Shown here piece by piece: positions 46,274-58,712 of a DNA stretch of 64,000 nucleotides. Under the pieces are notes generated by a model. The model saw only the letters and a program-made list of their open reading frames with translations. It was not told where the DNA came from and made no database searches. Source of the stretch: Bromus sterilis (taxonomy: Eukaryota; Streptophyta; Magnoliopsida; Poales; Poaceae). The translations under genes and the position numbers were made by a program. The DNA is taken from contig OX465597.1 in NCBI GenBank assembly GCA_950022295.1, positions 262,633,016 to 262,697,015 of the forward strand, read 5' to 3'. How positions within the stretch are numbered: the stretch's first letter is position 1; each line of letters starts with the position of its first letter.

Positions 46274-49112
46274 TGTAGCGACCAGATCCGAAGGGACCAA
46301 GTCTCTGTGCTTAATGTGCTAGTCCCTGGATCAGTTTGCTAGCACACACAGTACTCGATGAAATAACAGAAGTAAAACATGTCTTTATTACATCGAATGA
46401 AGTAAATATTACAATAATAACATGGCTTAAGGCCATCTAATAAAATACTTGCGGAAGCTATAATAGTAGTAGTAGCGAGTCCATCCGACCCCACGGCAAA
46501 AGTTGAGTATAAGACAGCGACCTATTCGCACCTTACTCCTCGTCAGAACAATCTGCAACATGAATAAGTTACAGCCCCAAAAGGGGTCAGTACTTTGATC
46601 GTACGGCAAGCCATATCACAGAAAGAAGTAAAAGCCCTGTAATACATGCAATTTGGCTGGTGGAGCTTCTACATTTATTTTTGCAAAAAGCTAATTTTTC
46701 CCTATAGAATAATAATAACTAAGTTCTACAATAGCATACGATTGAGATGGGAAACCCCACTCAATCTATCCCAAAGTGATTAACCCAATAAATTAATTAA
46801 AGATGATGAGACAAATCAATATTTCCACAACTAGTTGCTCAAATTATCCATAACCGGGGACACGGCTAATCGATTAGTTTTACACTCTGCAGAGGTTTGT
46901 GCACTTTTCCCCACAAGACTCGATCGCCTCCTTTGTAGTTTGTCACACTGCATGGTGTATGAGAACTGGAAGATCGAGACATGGTCTTTCAGAAGAGTTT
47001 CCCTTACTCCGGTAGCACCCATCCCACCTATTCACATCTACTTTCGTAGCGCTACCTAGTAAGAGTCCCTACAACTGATCAACCAAGCCAGAGCCCATAG
47101 TAGCTTGTGGCTGCACACGTAAGCTTCTAGGTATGTCAATACAAACAGTCCCTTTGAGCCTGGGTGGCTTTCCGCAGTCATCACTGGCCACCTCCAGGAT
47201 GCTCGCAACCATCCCACCCAGGTAGTTCATTAACTTTATCTTGGTCCTAATTACTACATTATCACTCATACCTCATAATGATTCACTTCCCAATCCACGT
47301 CTACTTAGCATAGCAATATTCTAGTATACGATGGTGACAATGATGTAAGGATCAGACCTACCTCAATGAACTACTGGGTGTAATAGCATAGCATAACCTA
47401 TCATGCAATCTAAAGATGAAGAACTAATGCATTGAAAACATAGGTAATAGGGAGTATGGTCAAAGATATGACTTGCCTTGCTGTTGATTGCAGAACTCTA
47501 AAGATTGGTGGTACTCTGCTTCGCACTCCGGACAATCTATCGTGAGCAAACAAAGATACACACAATCAATACACAACCAAAAGCAAAACAATGTTCAGGA
47601 ACTCCAAAATAAAATCCGAATAAAAGATTTTGCAAAAACAGATCAAGACTGTTTTTAAAAGTGGGTTGCAAAGTGTCTAAAATATAGGGTTTAGCTAGGG
47701 TTTTAGTTCGCAAAAAGAATTAATCAAATCCGAGTTGTAAAACAAAAGTTACGATCAACTAAAGTTGAAAATAGAATCTGATCAGATCTGAATATTTTTG
47801 AAAATACCAAAACAAACTTTATGGTTGAACTGAAAAGAGGGCTTCGAAAGGAAACCGTGGGCTTTGGAATCACGCAAAACGGATCTACGAGTAAAAAGAT
47901 ATTACTAGAACAGTTTTGCATAGGATCTAGGAAATTTTTTTTTGATCGAACGGAAAAAAATAATTTTCTCAAAACTTGAATATTTAGAGGGTTTCAAAAC
48001 AACGATTTGGCCGCTTGTTTCATCTAAAACGGAGCAACGGATAAAAAGTTACGACGTTTTTACTAACCGCGACGTGTAGAATAGACGCGACGAAGACGAC
48101 AACTCCGGCGATCTTCGGCGTCAACGAGGACGTCTAGTATGTAGGGCTTGATTAGAAGATCACAATGGTGGTGGTGATTATCTCCAACGTCGTCCGTACG
48201 GGCGTGGCAACGCGGTGAACCGAGCGCGCTCCGATGAACTCCCGCGGTACGCGTACAATTTGGGGATCAATCTTGTGCAAGAAAAGAAGAGGGAAAAAGA
48301 TGTCAATTAGAAGCACAACGAAGAGAAGAGTCGGTCTGCAGAATTTGGGGTCAAGGGAAGGCTCACCGGCGACGGGATCTACCGGCAAAGTCGAAATTTT
48401 TCGTCGAGATCTATCTCGAAATTGGCTCGATTTGGGACGGTTTGGGGCGAAATTTTGTTGGGAATCGGTGGAGGGGGTCATGGGGTATTTAAGGGACAAG
48501 ATTTCGTGGGCAGGGGGCAATCGGAGTGGAGTCCCAAGCGGAGACGGTCGCCGGCGTTGCGCGTTACAGAGTCCGTTGTTGACTCTGCTTGTGTTCGTGT
48601 TGGAGAAGAAACCAGCACAGGCACGCACGTGCCGGCTGGCTCGGCCGCTGGCCGCTCGGCCTGGCCTGGCCCGGCTGGCTAGCTCGGCCGGCCGGCCGGC
48701 CCGTTCAGTTTTTTTTTTTTCGCGAATTTTAAATAAAAATAAAAAATATAGAGGTATTTTTAATATAATAAAAATAGCCCCGAAAAAATAACATCTTATT
48801 TTTTTAAAATAATAAAAATATGTAAAACGTAAGTACGTTTATATAAATATATACGTACTTTTTTTTAAGCTTCAAAGAGTTTTATAAAATAAAATACAAG
48901 TCGGAAAAATACGAAATAAATTTCTAAAATCTTAGAAAAACATAAATAATATTTTCAATAAGTTATTTATACAAAATAAAATACTAAAGAAAAACTTCAT
49001 TCAATAAATTCAAATAAGCTTCTCAAATAAGATCCGAAAATGCACACAAAAAAAATGATATGCATATGCTCTCTAGTAACTCATCCAAAATAAATAAATT
49101 TGGGATGTTACA
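46274..49112 (-). repeat. Family IV LTR, right copy (5' LTR, 2839 bases)
   Basis: Offset 8016 from the left copy. Its right end GGGATGTTACA abuts Athila-like gag at 49113 with no visible target duplication. Confidence 0.92.
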
Positions 49113-51655
49113 CTCAGTTACATGCTACTTTTGCTGAGTCTGGCAATATGTCAGATACTTTTGATGATGCTTCTACTACCATTGATACTACAGGTTCACT
49201 TGGTTCTTTTATTGAAGAACAGATTGCTGCTGCTGCCCTATTCTCGGGTGTTGAAATTCCTGTTACCCAAACACCTATTGGAAAAACTCATAACTTTGTT
49301 GGTCGTAAGGAGAAACTCCTTGAGGATGATTATATTACGCTTGATGATGATTTTTGCAGGGAGCTTAATGAATGTGCTGATTCCGACCCTGCTACTATAA
49401 AGAAGTTGCTAGCAAAGCATTCCTTGAAGAACAAGTTTACTCCTGATCCTACTTTTGCTACGTCTCCTATACGCATCACTGATCCTGATTATGATTTCGC
49501 TGTTGATCTTTCACTTATATCCAAAGTTGAAGCTGATCCCTTTTACGGCAGAGAAAATGACGATGCTATCGAGCACCTGACCAAACTCACTGAGTTGGGT
49601 GGCTTGTTTACTACTGATGAAAGGATCCGGAACTTTTATGTGACCAAGCTTCTTCCTTTTTCCTTGAAAGGAGATGCTAGAGCATGGTATGATGCACTAC
49701 CATGTGGTTCCATTCAAAGTCCTCAAGATATGGCTATATCTTTCGTTGATAAGTATTTTCCTGCTCATATGCAACATGCTGATTTGCAAAGAATTTATAA
49801 CTTTAAACAGTGGCAGGATGAGCATCTCCCTAAAGCTTGGGGGAGATTTTGCAGTTTGCTGAAGGCTAGACCGGGACATGAGATCCCTAAGAATGAATTA
49901 CTTGATATATTTTATGCTGGTCTAACCGATGGGTCTAAATCCTATCTAGATAGTTGTGCTGGTTGTGTTTTCAGGCAAAGAACAACGGACGATGCGGAAG
50001 AATTGATGGGCAAGATTGCCAAAAACCATGAAGATTGGTCCGTGCCTGAACCACCTCCACCACCAAACAAGAGGGGCATGCTTGTCCTAAGCCCAGAAAA
50101 TATGCAAGAAGCAAAGAAGTCTATAAAAGAGAAAGGAATTAAAGCTATAGACGTGAAGAATCTACCCCCAATTGAGAAGCTGTGTGAGCCTACCACTCAC
50201 CCACCTATAGTAGAGGTACACTCTCTTTTAGATTTCAATGCAAGTGACATCCCTAAAGGTAAACCTCCTGACCAATGTTTAGATGAGCTTGATAATTTTA
50301 TTATGAAGCAGAGTCACTTCAATGAGAAGATACAAGGTCAGTTGCATGATAATACTCTTGCTATCAAAAGTTTGCTTGATGTTCTAGGAAGAACAGTTAA
50401 TGATGTTAAATGTCTTGTGAAGCATTTTAATATGGTTCAAACTCAGCTTGAACAAATTTCTAATGTGCAAAAATATTTGCTTGCTAATAATGCCAAACAG
50501 GACAATTTACAGGCTTATGGTATAAAAACCCGGGGTGGAACACACACCCAGGACCCTCTCTATCCAGAAGGGCATCCAAAGAGGACCGAGCAAGATTCTC
50601 AAGTGCAGGAAGAAGAAGTTGTTAGATCTCCAAAGAAGAATAAGAAACACAAGGAAGCCGACAATTCTAATGATTCTATAGAAGAAGAAGAACAAGCTGT
50701 TGATCCAAACAGCATATCGACCTCCGATGCTGAGACTGAAGACGGTGCTGAACCTGAAAAAGATGCTGAAAAGAATGATCCACCCGAGGTTCATGAAGAA
50801 GAGTCACCCGATAAGCGCAAGAAGTATACTAGAGAAGACTTTCTTGCAAGGATACATGGGAAGGAACGAGAACCATGGGTATATAAACCCATGCCTTTCC
50901 CAAGCAAGTCCGTCAAAACCAAAGAAGAAGAGCACTACAACAAGTTTTGTGAGTGGATGAAACCTCTTTTTCTTCAAATCCCTTTGACTGATGCTATTAA
51001 GTTACCTCCTTACTCTAAATATATGAAAGATATTGTTACTAATAAAAGAAAAGTCCCTAATGAGGCAATATCTACTATGCTTGCTAACTAATCTTTCAGT
51101 GGCAAGATTCCTGAAAAGCTCGGTGACCCAGGTATACCCACCATTCCTTGATCCATAAAAAATAATTATGTTAGAACTGCTTTATGTGATCTTGGTGCAG
51201 GAGTGAGTGTTATGACCTTTTCTCTCTACAAAAGGCTTTGTGTAGAGAAACTAATTCCTACAGATATCTCTCTCCAGATGGCCGACAAGTCCACGGCCAT
51301 CCCGATCGGTATTTGTGAGGATGTTCCTGTTGAAGTTGCCAATTTCTTAATACTTACTGATTTTGTTGTGCTTGACATGCCCGAGGATGGGAGCATGTCC
51401 ATTATCCTTGGTAGACCTTTTCTTAACACCGCATGTGCTATTATTGATTGCAATAAAGGGAAGGTTACCTTCAACGTGAATGACAAAGAACACACGGCGT
51501 ATTTTCCGAAGAAGATCGACAAAAGGCATGGCCTTAAATCCATTAAGAATATCGAGACCGTGAAGATTGGAGAATGGGATTGTCCACTACATGTATATGA
51601 TAAATACAATACAATTATGGTGGGGACCATGTCCATTAAAGTGAGAGTGCAATGA
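49113..51655 (+). pseudogene. Athila-like gag-protease, two in-frame stops
   Basis: The gag frame is open to TAA at 51089 and continues in the same frame as protease after TGA at 51149. The gag domain is recognised by FYVTKLLPFSLKGDARAWYD, FVDKYFPAHMQHADLQRIY and FKQWQDEHLPKAWGRFCSLL (about 49630-49850). A charged, acidic C-terminus follows (EEEEQAVDPNS, EVHEEESPDKRKKYTREDF). Protease: ALCDLGAGVSVMTFSLYKRL with the catalytic Asp, then MSIILGRPFLNTA. The first codons of the open frame (MGCYTQ) come from the family IV LTR and are not part of gag. Only the N-terminus is missing. Both stops are single-base changes of plausible Tyr and Cys codons. Confidence 0.87.
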
Positions 51656-52445
51656 TCACTTCATAAGAGGCGAGGCTTTCTGCGTTATATGCCACAGGTT
51701 TGTTGGTAAGACTTGATCAACCTTGCTAACTAGCATGTTTTATATAGGTAAAAACTTGAGCTTGTTATGTTTTCATTTCCTTTAGCTTTTATTCTCCTTG
51801 ATGTACCCAAGTTTTTGTGTTTAAATCTTCAATTGTTCTAACTTTTGTCTCAAGTTCACGAAAGTTTTTGTAGCTTTTTGATCTCTGAAAAATTCTCTAC
51901 AGTGAAGTTGCCCAGAAAATTCCAGAAAAATCAAAATCAAAATTTCCAGGTAAAAAGCCATCAGGAGGCACCTGTGGCTGACCAAGGGGGTCCACCCCTG
52001 GACCAGGAGGCCAGGTGGCGCGGCCCAGCTCCTGGCCGCGCCACCCACCCTCCTGGGGCCCACAGGCACCCCCTGCTGGCATCTGTTCTTCCGCTATCTC
52101 TCTTTCAACCCAAAAACTCGTGTTCTTGCTCTGGTTTCGTGTTCTTGCTGTTCTTGAGCACGGAACTTCGATCTCCTTCTACAACCACTCGTTTGAATTG
52201 GAATTTGGAACAAATACTCTCTGGTATGTGACTCCCTCACCTCTCCAATTAGTTTTCCAGTTGGTGGCTTCATTAGTGAATATTTAGTGGTTCTTGGTGC
52301 TGTTTAGTTGATCTTAAATGTTTGTGTAGAAATTTATTTTTCAAGTTTTGTTGGTAGTTTGAGCCTTGGTAAAGTAAGTAGAATGTTTTGCCCAAACTAG
52401 TTTTGCTTAAATCTTTGTTTTTGTGAATTGTTAAAAATTTCAGAA
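51656..52445 (+). other. Spacer between Athila-like gag-protease and the second ORF
   Basis: T-rich start, then GGCCAGGTGGCGCGGCCCAG and CT-rich TCTTCCGCTATCTCTCTTTC, which echo the LTR's GC block and leader. It may hold a second promoter or intron for the downstream ORF. No coding is seen. Confidence 0.45.
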
Positions 52446-53657
52446 ATGGAGAGGCTAGGAAAGTGGCTTGGGAAGAAGAAACCCGAGCGCTCTAGCTGTG
52501 TTACGCGTTTCGCAGCTTCACCTTCGACCACGAGGGTGAACTAAAATGAAGATATTGTACCCATAGAGATGTTGGACGCGTCACCCGCGAAAGCCATGGA
52601 ATTTCCATGCGAAGATTTCATGGAGGATGCCGGCATACAAGAAGATTTCTATGCTCTGTGTGCCAATGCAGGTTTGACACGGCTTGTTACGAGCCGTGTA
52701 CCACAGTACGAGACACTCACCGCTATTTTTGTTAACAGTTTCAGGGTTTATTCTAATAATGATGCTCTGGTGTTTCGACTTTATGAAAGATTGCTGACCA
52801 TGCCTATGAGTACATTTTGTGAATCTTTAGGTTTGCCAGGCCTGGTCGAGAAGAAGAAGAGGAAAAATGTCCAAACTATTGCACTCAATACCCTCCTCGA
52901 CTCGTTCTGTAACACTGAAGTGAGATCATCCAACCGTTAGAAGATTTCTAACATTATGTTCCCTCACCTCAGGTATTTCGCCTATTATTTTGCTAGAGGA
53001 GTGTTGGCTCGAGACAACACGAGCAACACTTCTACGCATGATACTGCTATCATGGCGAATGCCCTCTCAGGGAAGCATGAGGATCATGTGGGTTCGCTTA
53101 TTGAGAAATGCCATGCTACTAATAGTAACAAGGGGGACCTCTTTGGTGGAGTCTACGCCACACTTCTTTTGCAGTTTCTCCAAGGAGATCCGCGCCCAGA
53201 TGATACAGTCTTTCCTTTTGTTAGCCTTGACTTGGCTACCATGAAGAGGCATTTCTTTGTTACTAAGACCTCTGAACGCTATACACTTGATTATATTTTG
53301 CGGTTTAAAGACGGTGTGGCACGCACTGTCCGTCTACCTGCACCACTTGTGTTTGATTTTTCTCGCAGGGACGGATTTCGTTTTTCAGTGGCCGAGTTTG
53401 ATGAGATCAAGGGGAGATACCAGTTTCACGACCCCACGGAGGGGGTCGAGCCAGACGAGGAGGAGCGCGTCGTGTAACCGCCCGTTCAGGAGGAGAACAT
53501 CACCCCCTGGGGTGAAGGGTCTTCCTCTAGATGGGGGGAGGGACCTTCCTCTTCCACGTGGGAGGATCCGAGGACTTCAGTGTACGCACCGGAGGGCTCA
53601 TACAACCCTTGGGCTTACCATTATCCCGGAGCAGGAGGCTCCTCGGGACCGCAGTAG
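52446..53657 (+). pseudogene. Athila-like second ORF, three in-frame stops
   Basis: One frame of 404 codons runs from MERLGKWLGKKKPE to a TAG at 53655, broken by TAA 52542, TAG 52938 and TAA 53475. Recognisable blocks: DFYALCANAGLTRLVTSRVP, FCESLGLPGLV, HLRYFAYYFARGVLARDNTS and GDLFGGVYATLLLQFL, followed by an aromatic/Ser/Gly tail (SSSRWGEGPSSSTWEDP). Proteins with these blocks recur in Athila-type retroelements of grasses, next to or instead of pol; their function is not established. There is no signal peptide or clear membrane helix, so an envelope role is not supported here. The start is chosen because it gives a basic N-terminus in frame with everything that follows. Confidence 0.75.
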
Positions 53658-55470
53658 AAGAGCCCAACTTAGGCCAAAAGCCTAAGTTTGGGGGAGTACG
53701 TGCTCTCCTCCCCTTTCCATTGTATCTACCGTTGGTTCTCTTTTATCTTTTTGCAAGTTTTTGCCTGTTCTTCTTTGTTCTTTTAGTTTGCAAAACCCCA
53801 AAAAGATTTCTCCTTTCTTTTGCTTTCGTTAAACCTTTAAAAAAACCCAAAAAATATGTTTCCTTTGCTCTTTAGTTTTCTTTGTTTCAGATTTCAGCTC
53901 GAGTCCGTGATGATTATAATTTCCTACGTTCGATCGTGCCAGTGACAAGGCAGTAATGAAGAAGATCGACGGAAGGGATGCAACAAGGAAAGCCAGTATG
54001 AACTCTTTTTGTTTCTACTTTTTTACATATGCCTGTACTTATGATTAGAGACCAGCTTGTAGCGACATAGTGCTATGTTTACAATGCTTTCCCAGTGGTT
54101 CATGCTTTCTTTGTGGTTAGTCTCAAATAGCTAGAGTTTATAATGTGTTGCTTGAAATGATTGACATGCATTGCATTGTTCATGGTGTGGCATATTGAAG
54201 TGGTATTTCCCTCCGGGGGATTCTTGGATTGACTTGGCACATGTTCACACATGTTAAGACTAAAAAGTCTGTTCTGCCTTGATGATCTTTTTACTTCAGA
54301 GTGAGCTATATCACTTTCATGCCCGATTCAATGTTGCTTTGTCGCTCTGCATGATTATGACTGTTATGCTCTCTAGTTGGTCGCTTCCCCGTCTTTTGCT
54401 AGCCTTCCTCCAACACCAAGCGTAATTCTGCTTGTGCTTCCCCAATCACCTTTCTAAACCCAATTGTTCCATTTGAGTCCACCATACCTACCTATATGTG
54501 GTATTTACCGGCCACTCCTAACTTAGACTTTCTTGTGCCATTGCGAAATTTATTCAAAAGCTTCCCTTTTGTAACCGTACAAGCTCATGGTGCGGTGAGG
54601 GAAAATCAGTATCTTTCATGCCAAAAATATTTTGACGGAAGTTTTAACTATTGAATAAAAAAAATATGAGAGTTACACCTCCCCCATACTTGATGATGGA
54701 ATGAAATGGACCAAATGTTGCTTATGATAGATGGAACGATATCCTCCTTCCATCCTTGAGGCAAAATAAAAGGTTTCGCAGACCATCAAATGATTTATGG
54801 ATAAGGGAACATGTGTAAGCAAAAGGCATTAATATGGTTGGCATGGGAGATATTCAGAGACCTTTACCGTTCACCGTGGACTGGAAAGTTGCACTTCTCA
54901 AAAGAGTTTTATCTCTGTTTTCAAAACAAAGAGCTCTGGGACATGTTTAGTCTTTGCTTCCTTTCACGGGTTTTCAACCTTGCCATCAAAAGCCACGGTT
55001 CGAGAGTCTCCACCTTCCTTTCTCCAAAGAACAAACTATGAGAGCATAATTGTCATTCTTAGTGTAACATGCATTGTCCCAAAGTATCACATTGTCTTCT
55101 GCATGCTTCTGATGTTTCTTACATTGAGTTCTGAGTTCTAGTCTCCTTTAATACTCCGGAGGAGTTTCTGCATTTATGTTTTTCTTCACTCATGGAGGCT
55201 AGCGAGATACCACTCTAATATATTCATGCTATGTGCATTGTGCTCTTAAATTGATTCTCAGCAACATATTATTTACTTTTTGTTTTTTTGTGACTGATTA
55301 CATGAAAGAAGGAATGCTTCGTGCATTGTCCTCGTAGCATGGTGTCAAAACTTGCTAAACTCTTTCGTAGTACATGCTTATATACATCTAATGAAGCAAA
55401 AGAGTTTGTCAAAGTTTTCTTTGTCGCGTCCAGTTCGTTGAACTGAATTGCTTGAGGACAAGCAATAGCT
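53658..55470 (+). other. Non-coding 3' region of the Athila-like element
   Basis: About 1.8 kb, T-rich, with no frame above 76 codons. It opens with AAGCCTAAGTTTGGGGGAG (a purine-tract-like duplicate of the sequence at 55471) and runs to the true tract. Long untranslated 3' parts are usual in this lineage. Confidence 0.6.
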
Positions 55471-55484
55471 AAGCTTGGGGGAGT
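55471..55484 (+). other. Athila-like polypurine tract
   Basis: AAGCTTGGGGGAGT directly precedes the 3' LTR. Confidence 0.85.
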
Positions 55485-56875
55485 TGATACATATCAAACG
55501 TATCTACTTTTCCAAACACTTTTGCTATTGTTTTGGCTTCATTCTTGCATGATTTGAACGAAACTAACCCGGACTGACGCTGTTTTTAGCAGAGCTACCA
55601 GTGTTGTTTTCTTTTGTGCAGGTTTCTAGATATTTAGGTACGCTGGAAAAATCCCAAAAAAATAAATAAAAAATCAGCGTTCCGGAAGCTTCCGCGAGTC
55701 CAAAGGGGGGCCACAGGGCAGCCAGGAGGGTGCCTGGCGTGGCCTAGCCCCTGGTCGCGCCACCTGCCCTCCTGGATGGGTCCCACACCCCCTGTTTCCC
55801 TACTTTGGCCCTATTTATTCTCCCGACACAGAAACCCCAGAAAAGAAGTCGCTTTTCCAATCTACGTCGCGGAGCCGCCGCAAACCTCTGTTCTTCTCCG
55901 GGAGAGCTAATCTGGAGGCTGCTTTGGCCTCCGGTGAGGGGAAATCATCGCCATCGTAATCATCATCGCCTCTCCATCACCCTTCCATGACTTCCTCTCT
56001 CATGTGTGAGTAATTCCCTGTTGTAGGCAAAGGGGATGGTAGGGATTGGATGAGTTAGATCATGTAATAGTTCAATCAGATTGTTGGGGGCATGTTGCCT
56101 ATCATCTACTTGGTGTTTATCATCTCTGTTACAACTTGTTGATCTTAATGCTTGTCACTTTGGGACCGAGTGCCATGATTTTAGATCTGATCACCCTTTT
56201 GTTTCTTGAGTTTGGGGTGTTCTTGATCTTATCTATGAGTTGTATGCACCTATTATAGTCCGGAACCAGCGATCCCAATGGCGACAGCTTGGGACACCAA
56301 AGGGGATGGACTATAATTTGAGGATTCCGTGTATCCATGAAGTGTTAATGCTTTGCTCCAGTGCTCTTTGACAGGAGTACCTTAATCTCCCTAAGTTCCT
56401 TTTGGCCCCTTTTGTAGCGGGAGGGTAGGACAAAAGATGTTGTGCAAAGTTCTTATTGCAAGCACGTACAACTACCCTGGGATACACGCCTGATGTTTGA
56501 TATTTGCCTAGATGATCCTTTCTTTTCGGTGAGCCTTGCCCGTGTTATTTGTTCTCATCCAAGCAGCGCCCAACCATCCATCTCCCTAGCCTACAGTGTT
56601 TTCTTTCCTGCTGATTACTAGTTGTTTACTTTTGCTGTTTTACTTTTGCTGTTTCACCACCACCATCACCACTATTATCACCACCACTATTACCACCGTA
56701 TCACAGTTGCTACTAATATCTTTGTGCAAGCAAGTGTTTATTTCAGGTGCGGTTGAATTGACAACTCAATTTTCAAAGCCTGTACGTATTCTTTGTGTCC
56801 CCATTTGTAGAATCAATAAATTGGGTTATCTTGCCCGCGAAGACTATCTCGATCCCATACAATTGAGGGTTATCA
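55485..56875 (+). repeat. Athila-like 3' LTR, type S1 (1391 bases)
   Basis: From TGATACATATCAAACGTATC to GAGGGTTATCA. A CCCTATTTATTC TATA-like motif lies near 55810, followed by a leader-like stretch. Reference for the S1 fragment at 14800. Confidence 0.87.
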
Positions 56876-57185
56876 GTGAGCATAGATCCGAACCGTCTTG
56901 TCTAGGTCTGTCGGGTGCACCCGGTGGGTGATGGTGTTGCTGCCGACACTGAAGTCGCGAGTGATTTCCTTCATCTAACTTCTGCTGCCGAGTGGGAAAA
57001 CACTCCTTTCTACTACCATTTCTTTTTCTTCGAGTTCCTATTGTTCTCCAAATGTATCAGAGACTTGATGGAAGTCTCGATCGCATTGATCTGATTTGAG
57101 GAAGTTTCCACTGACTGTGATGACCCCTGCGGGTCCTAGCATCTTGAACTTGAGGTATGCATAGTGCGGGACTGCCATGAACTGG
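56876..57185 (-). pseudogene. Tat-lineage gypsy pol fragment between two LTRs
   Basis: Minus-strand frame: FMAVPHYAYLKFKMLGPAGV and SGNFLKSDQCDRDF, then two stops, then HPTDLDKTVRIYAH. These blocks belong to the protease-to-RT connection of Tat-type pol. It has the same orientation as the Tat element at 59.4-62.9 kb but a different part of pol. It is bounded exactly by the end of the S1 LTR and the start of the S2 LTR, so it is the host sequence into which both inserted, or what is left of it. Confidence 0.75.
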
Positions 57186-58712
57186 TGATACGTCTCAAAC
57201 GTATCTATAATTTTTGCTTGTTCCATGCTCATTTTATGTCATTGCTACATTGTTTTGCCATGCTTTTTAATCATTTATTGGACTAACCTACTAATATAAA
57301 GCCCAGTGCCATTTTCTTTCTGTTTTGTCTTTGCAATGCAGAAAAGGTCCAAAAATGAAGTTGCTCAAAAAATTTCCAAAACATTACCAAAGATCTTTTA
57401 CATCAGAAGAGTCCTCCAGCCGGAGGATGAGGTCAAGGGCTGTCCCACAACCTCCAGGAGGCCTCTGGGCGTGGCCAGGGGGGACCAGTACCACCTGGCT
57501 GCCTGGGTGACCTAGGGACCCCCTCGGTCTCCCATTTGGCCCTATTTATTACCCCAACGCGAATACCCGAGATATCCAACTCCTTTTTCCAGAAGTGATT
57601 CCGATCTCCGCCGCGATAGAAACCTAGCTTCGGGGGTCACCAGGATCCTGCTCCGGCACCCTGCCAGGGAGGGCCTTGGCCCCCGGGGTCATCTTCATCA
57701 AATCCTCTTCGCTCCATGATGCTTCTTGAGTAGTTCCCCCTTGGACTACGAGTTCTTGGCAGTAGCTATGTTGTATCTTCTCCCCCTAGATCTTTAATAC
57801 AAAGTTATCATGAGCTACCCTACATGACTGAGATCCATATGATGTAATTGGTGTTGTGTTTGTTGGGATCCGATGAATTGTTACATTGTTATTCAGGTTT
57901 ATGAATTATTGTTGCTGAAATTTTTTGTTCTTAATTCTTGTTACTAGTGCACGAGTAGCATGGTTTCAGATCTAAGTTCTTTATGGTTGCATGATTACAA
58001 TTGTTGTTCTAGATCTTATCTACGGTAGTATGCACCTGTTATAGTCCGGAACCAGCAATCTCAATGGTGGCAGCTTGGGACACCAAAGGGGATGGGCTAT
58101 AATTTTATGATTACATGTGTTCATAGAGTGTTAATGCTTTGTTCCAGTGCTCTTTGACAAGAGCACCTTAATCTCCATAAGTTCCTTTTGGCCCTGTTGG
58201 TAGCGGGATGGTAGGAAAAAAGATGTTGTGCAACGTTCTTATTGCAAGCACGTACAACTACATACAGAAAACATGCCTACGTTTGGTTCTTAGACTAGGA
58301 TGCTCTAGTTTTTTATTTGGCTAGAGTCAGTGCAATTTTGTCAATTGCCCAACTGTAATTTGTGCACCCAACACTTGTTCTTTTGCTTGGAGAGTTACCA
58401 CTAGTGAAAACCTTGAACCTCGGTCCATCTTTCATCTTCATTGCCTTCGTTGTTACTTTTGCTCTCATTACTTCTGCTACTACCTTGTTGCTACTTTGTG
58501 GTGTTGGTGATTGGGGAAGTCTTAAAGGCTACACCCGTCAACACATCGTTGCTACTAAATATCTTGTCTAGTGATTTTTCAGGTTTAGTTGAATTGACAA
58601 CTCAAATGCTAAGTCTTATAAGTATTCTTTGGCTTCCCTTGTGTCCAATCAATAAATTGGGTTATACCTTACCGCGAAGACTGTTGCGATCCCCTACCCT
58701 TGTGGGTTATTA
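57186..58712 (+). repeat. Athila-like LTR, type S2 (about 1527 bases), possibly solo
   Basis: Starts TGATACGTCTCAAACGTATC. It shares the AGTCCGGAACCAGC and TTGGGACACCAAAGGGGATG blocks with the S1 LTR and fades at CTTGTGGGTTATTA, where TTATCA would be expected. Neither internal sequence nor a matching target duplication (ACTGG on the left) is found on the right, so it is a solo or truncated LTR. Confidence 0.78.

Larger units (their letters stand above)
38258..49112 (-). mobile_element. Family IV gypsy element with chromodomain (Tekay-like), young
   Basis: Minus-strand order: 5' LTR 49112-46274, primer site 46270-46258, accessory ORF 46119-45427, gag 45189-, polyprotein to 41112, purine tract, 3' LTR 41098-38258. 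LTRs are 2839 and 2841 bases with roughly a dozen substitutions plus one small indel cluster (40690-40735), i.e. about 0.4-0.5%. The expected 5-bp target duplication is absent: CATCT on the left is internal sequence, CTCAG on the right. The left flank is a partial second internal region, so the locus looks like a recombined tandem, not a simple insertion. Right of it lies Athila-like gag. Confidence 0.9.
49113..56875 (+). mobile_element. Athila-like gypsy element without pol (Sabrina/WHAM-like), 5' part lost
   Basis: Order on the plus strand: gag-protease (to 51655), spacer, second ORF (52446-53657), long non-coding tail, purine tract, 3' LTR (55485-56875). No RT, RNase H or integrase is visible. 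The 5' LTR and gag start are missing because family IV sequence abuts at 49112. Seven kilobases with two coding blocks and a proper 3' end suggest a non-autonomous derivative whose pol was lost before amplification, though a later internal deletion at this locus is not excluded. Confidence 0.8.

Noticed and set aside
49100..49112. ATG at 49100 as the true gag start
   Set aside because: These bases are the end of the family IV LTR. The open frame is an accidental fusion and the real gag start is lost.
52446..53657. Envelope-like protein
   Set aside because: No signal peptide, no transmembrane segment and no glycoprotein-like features; position after protease alone does not justify the label.
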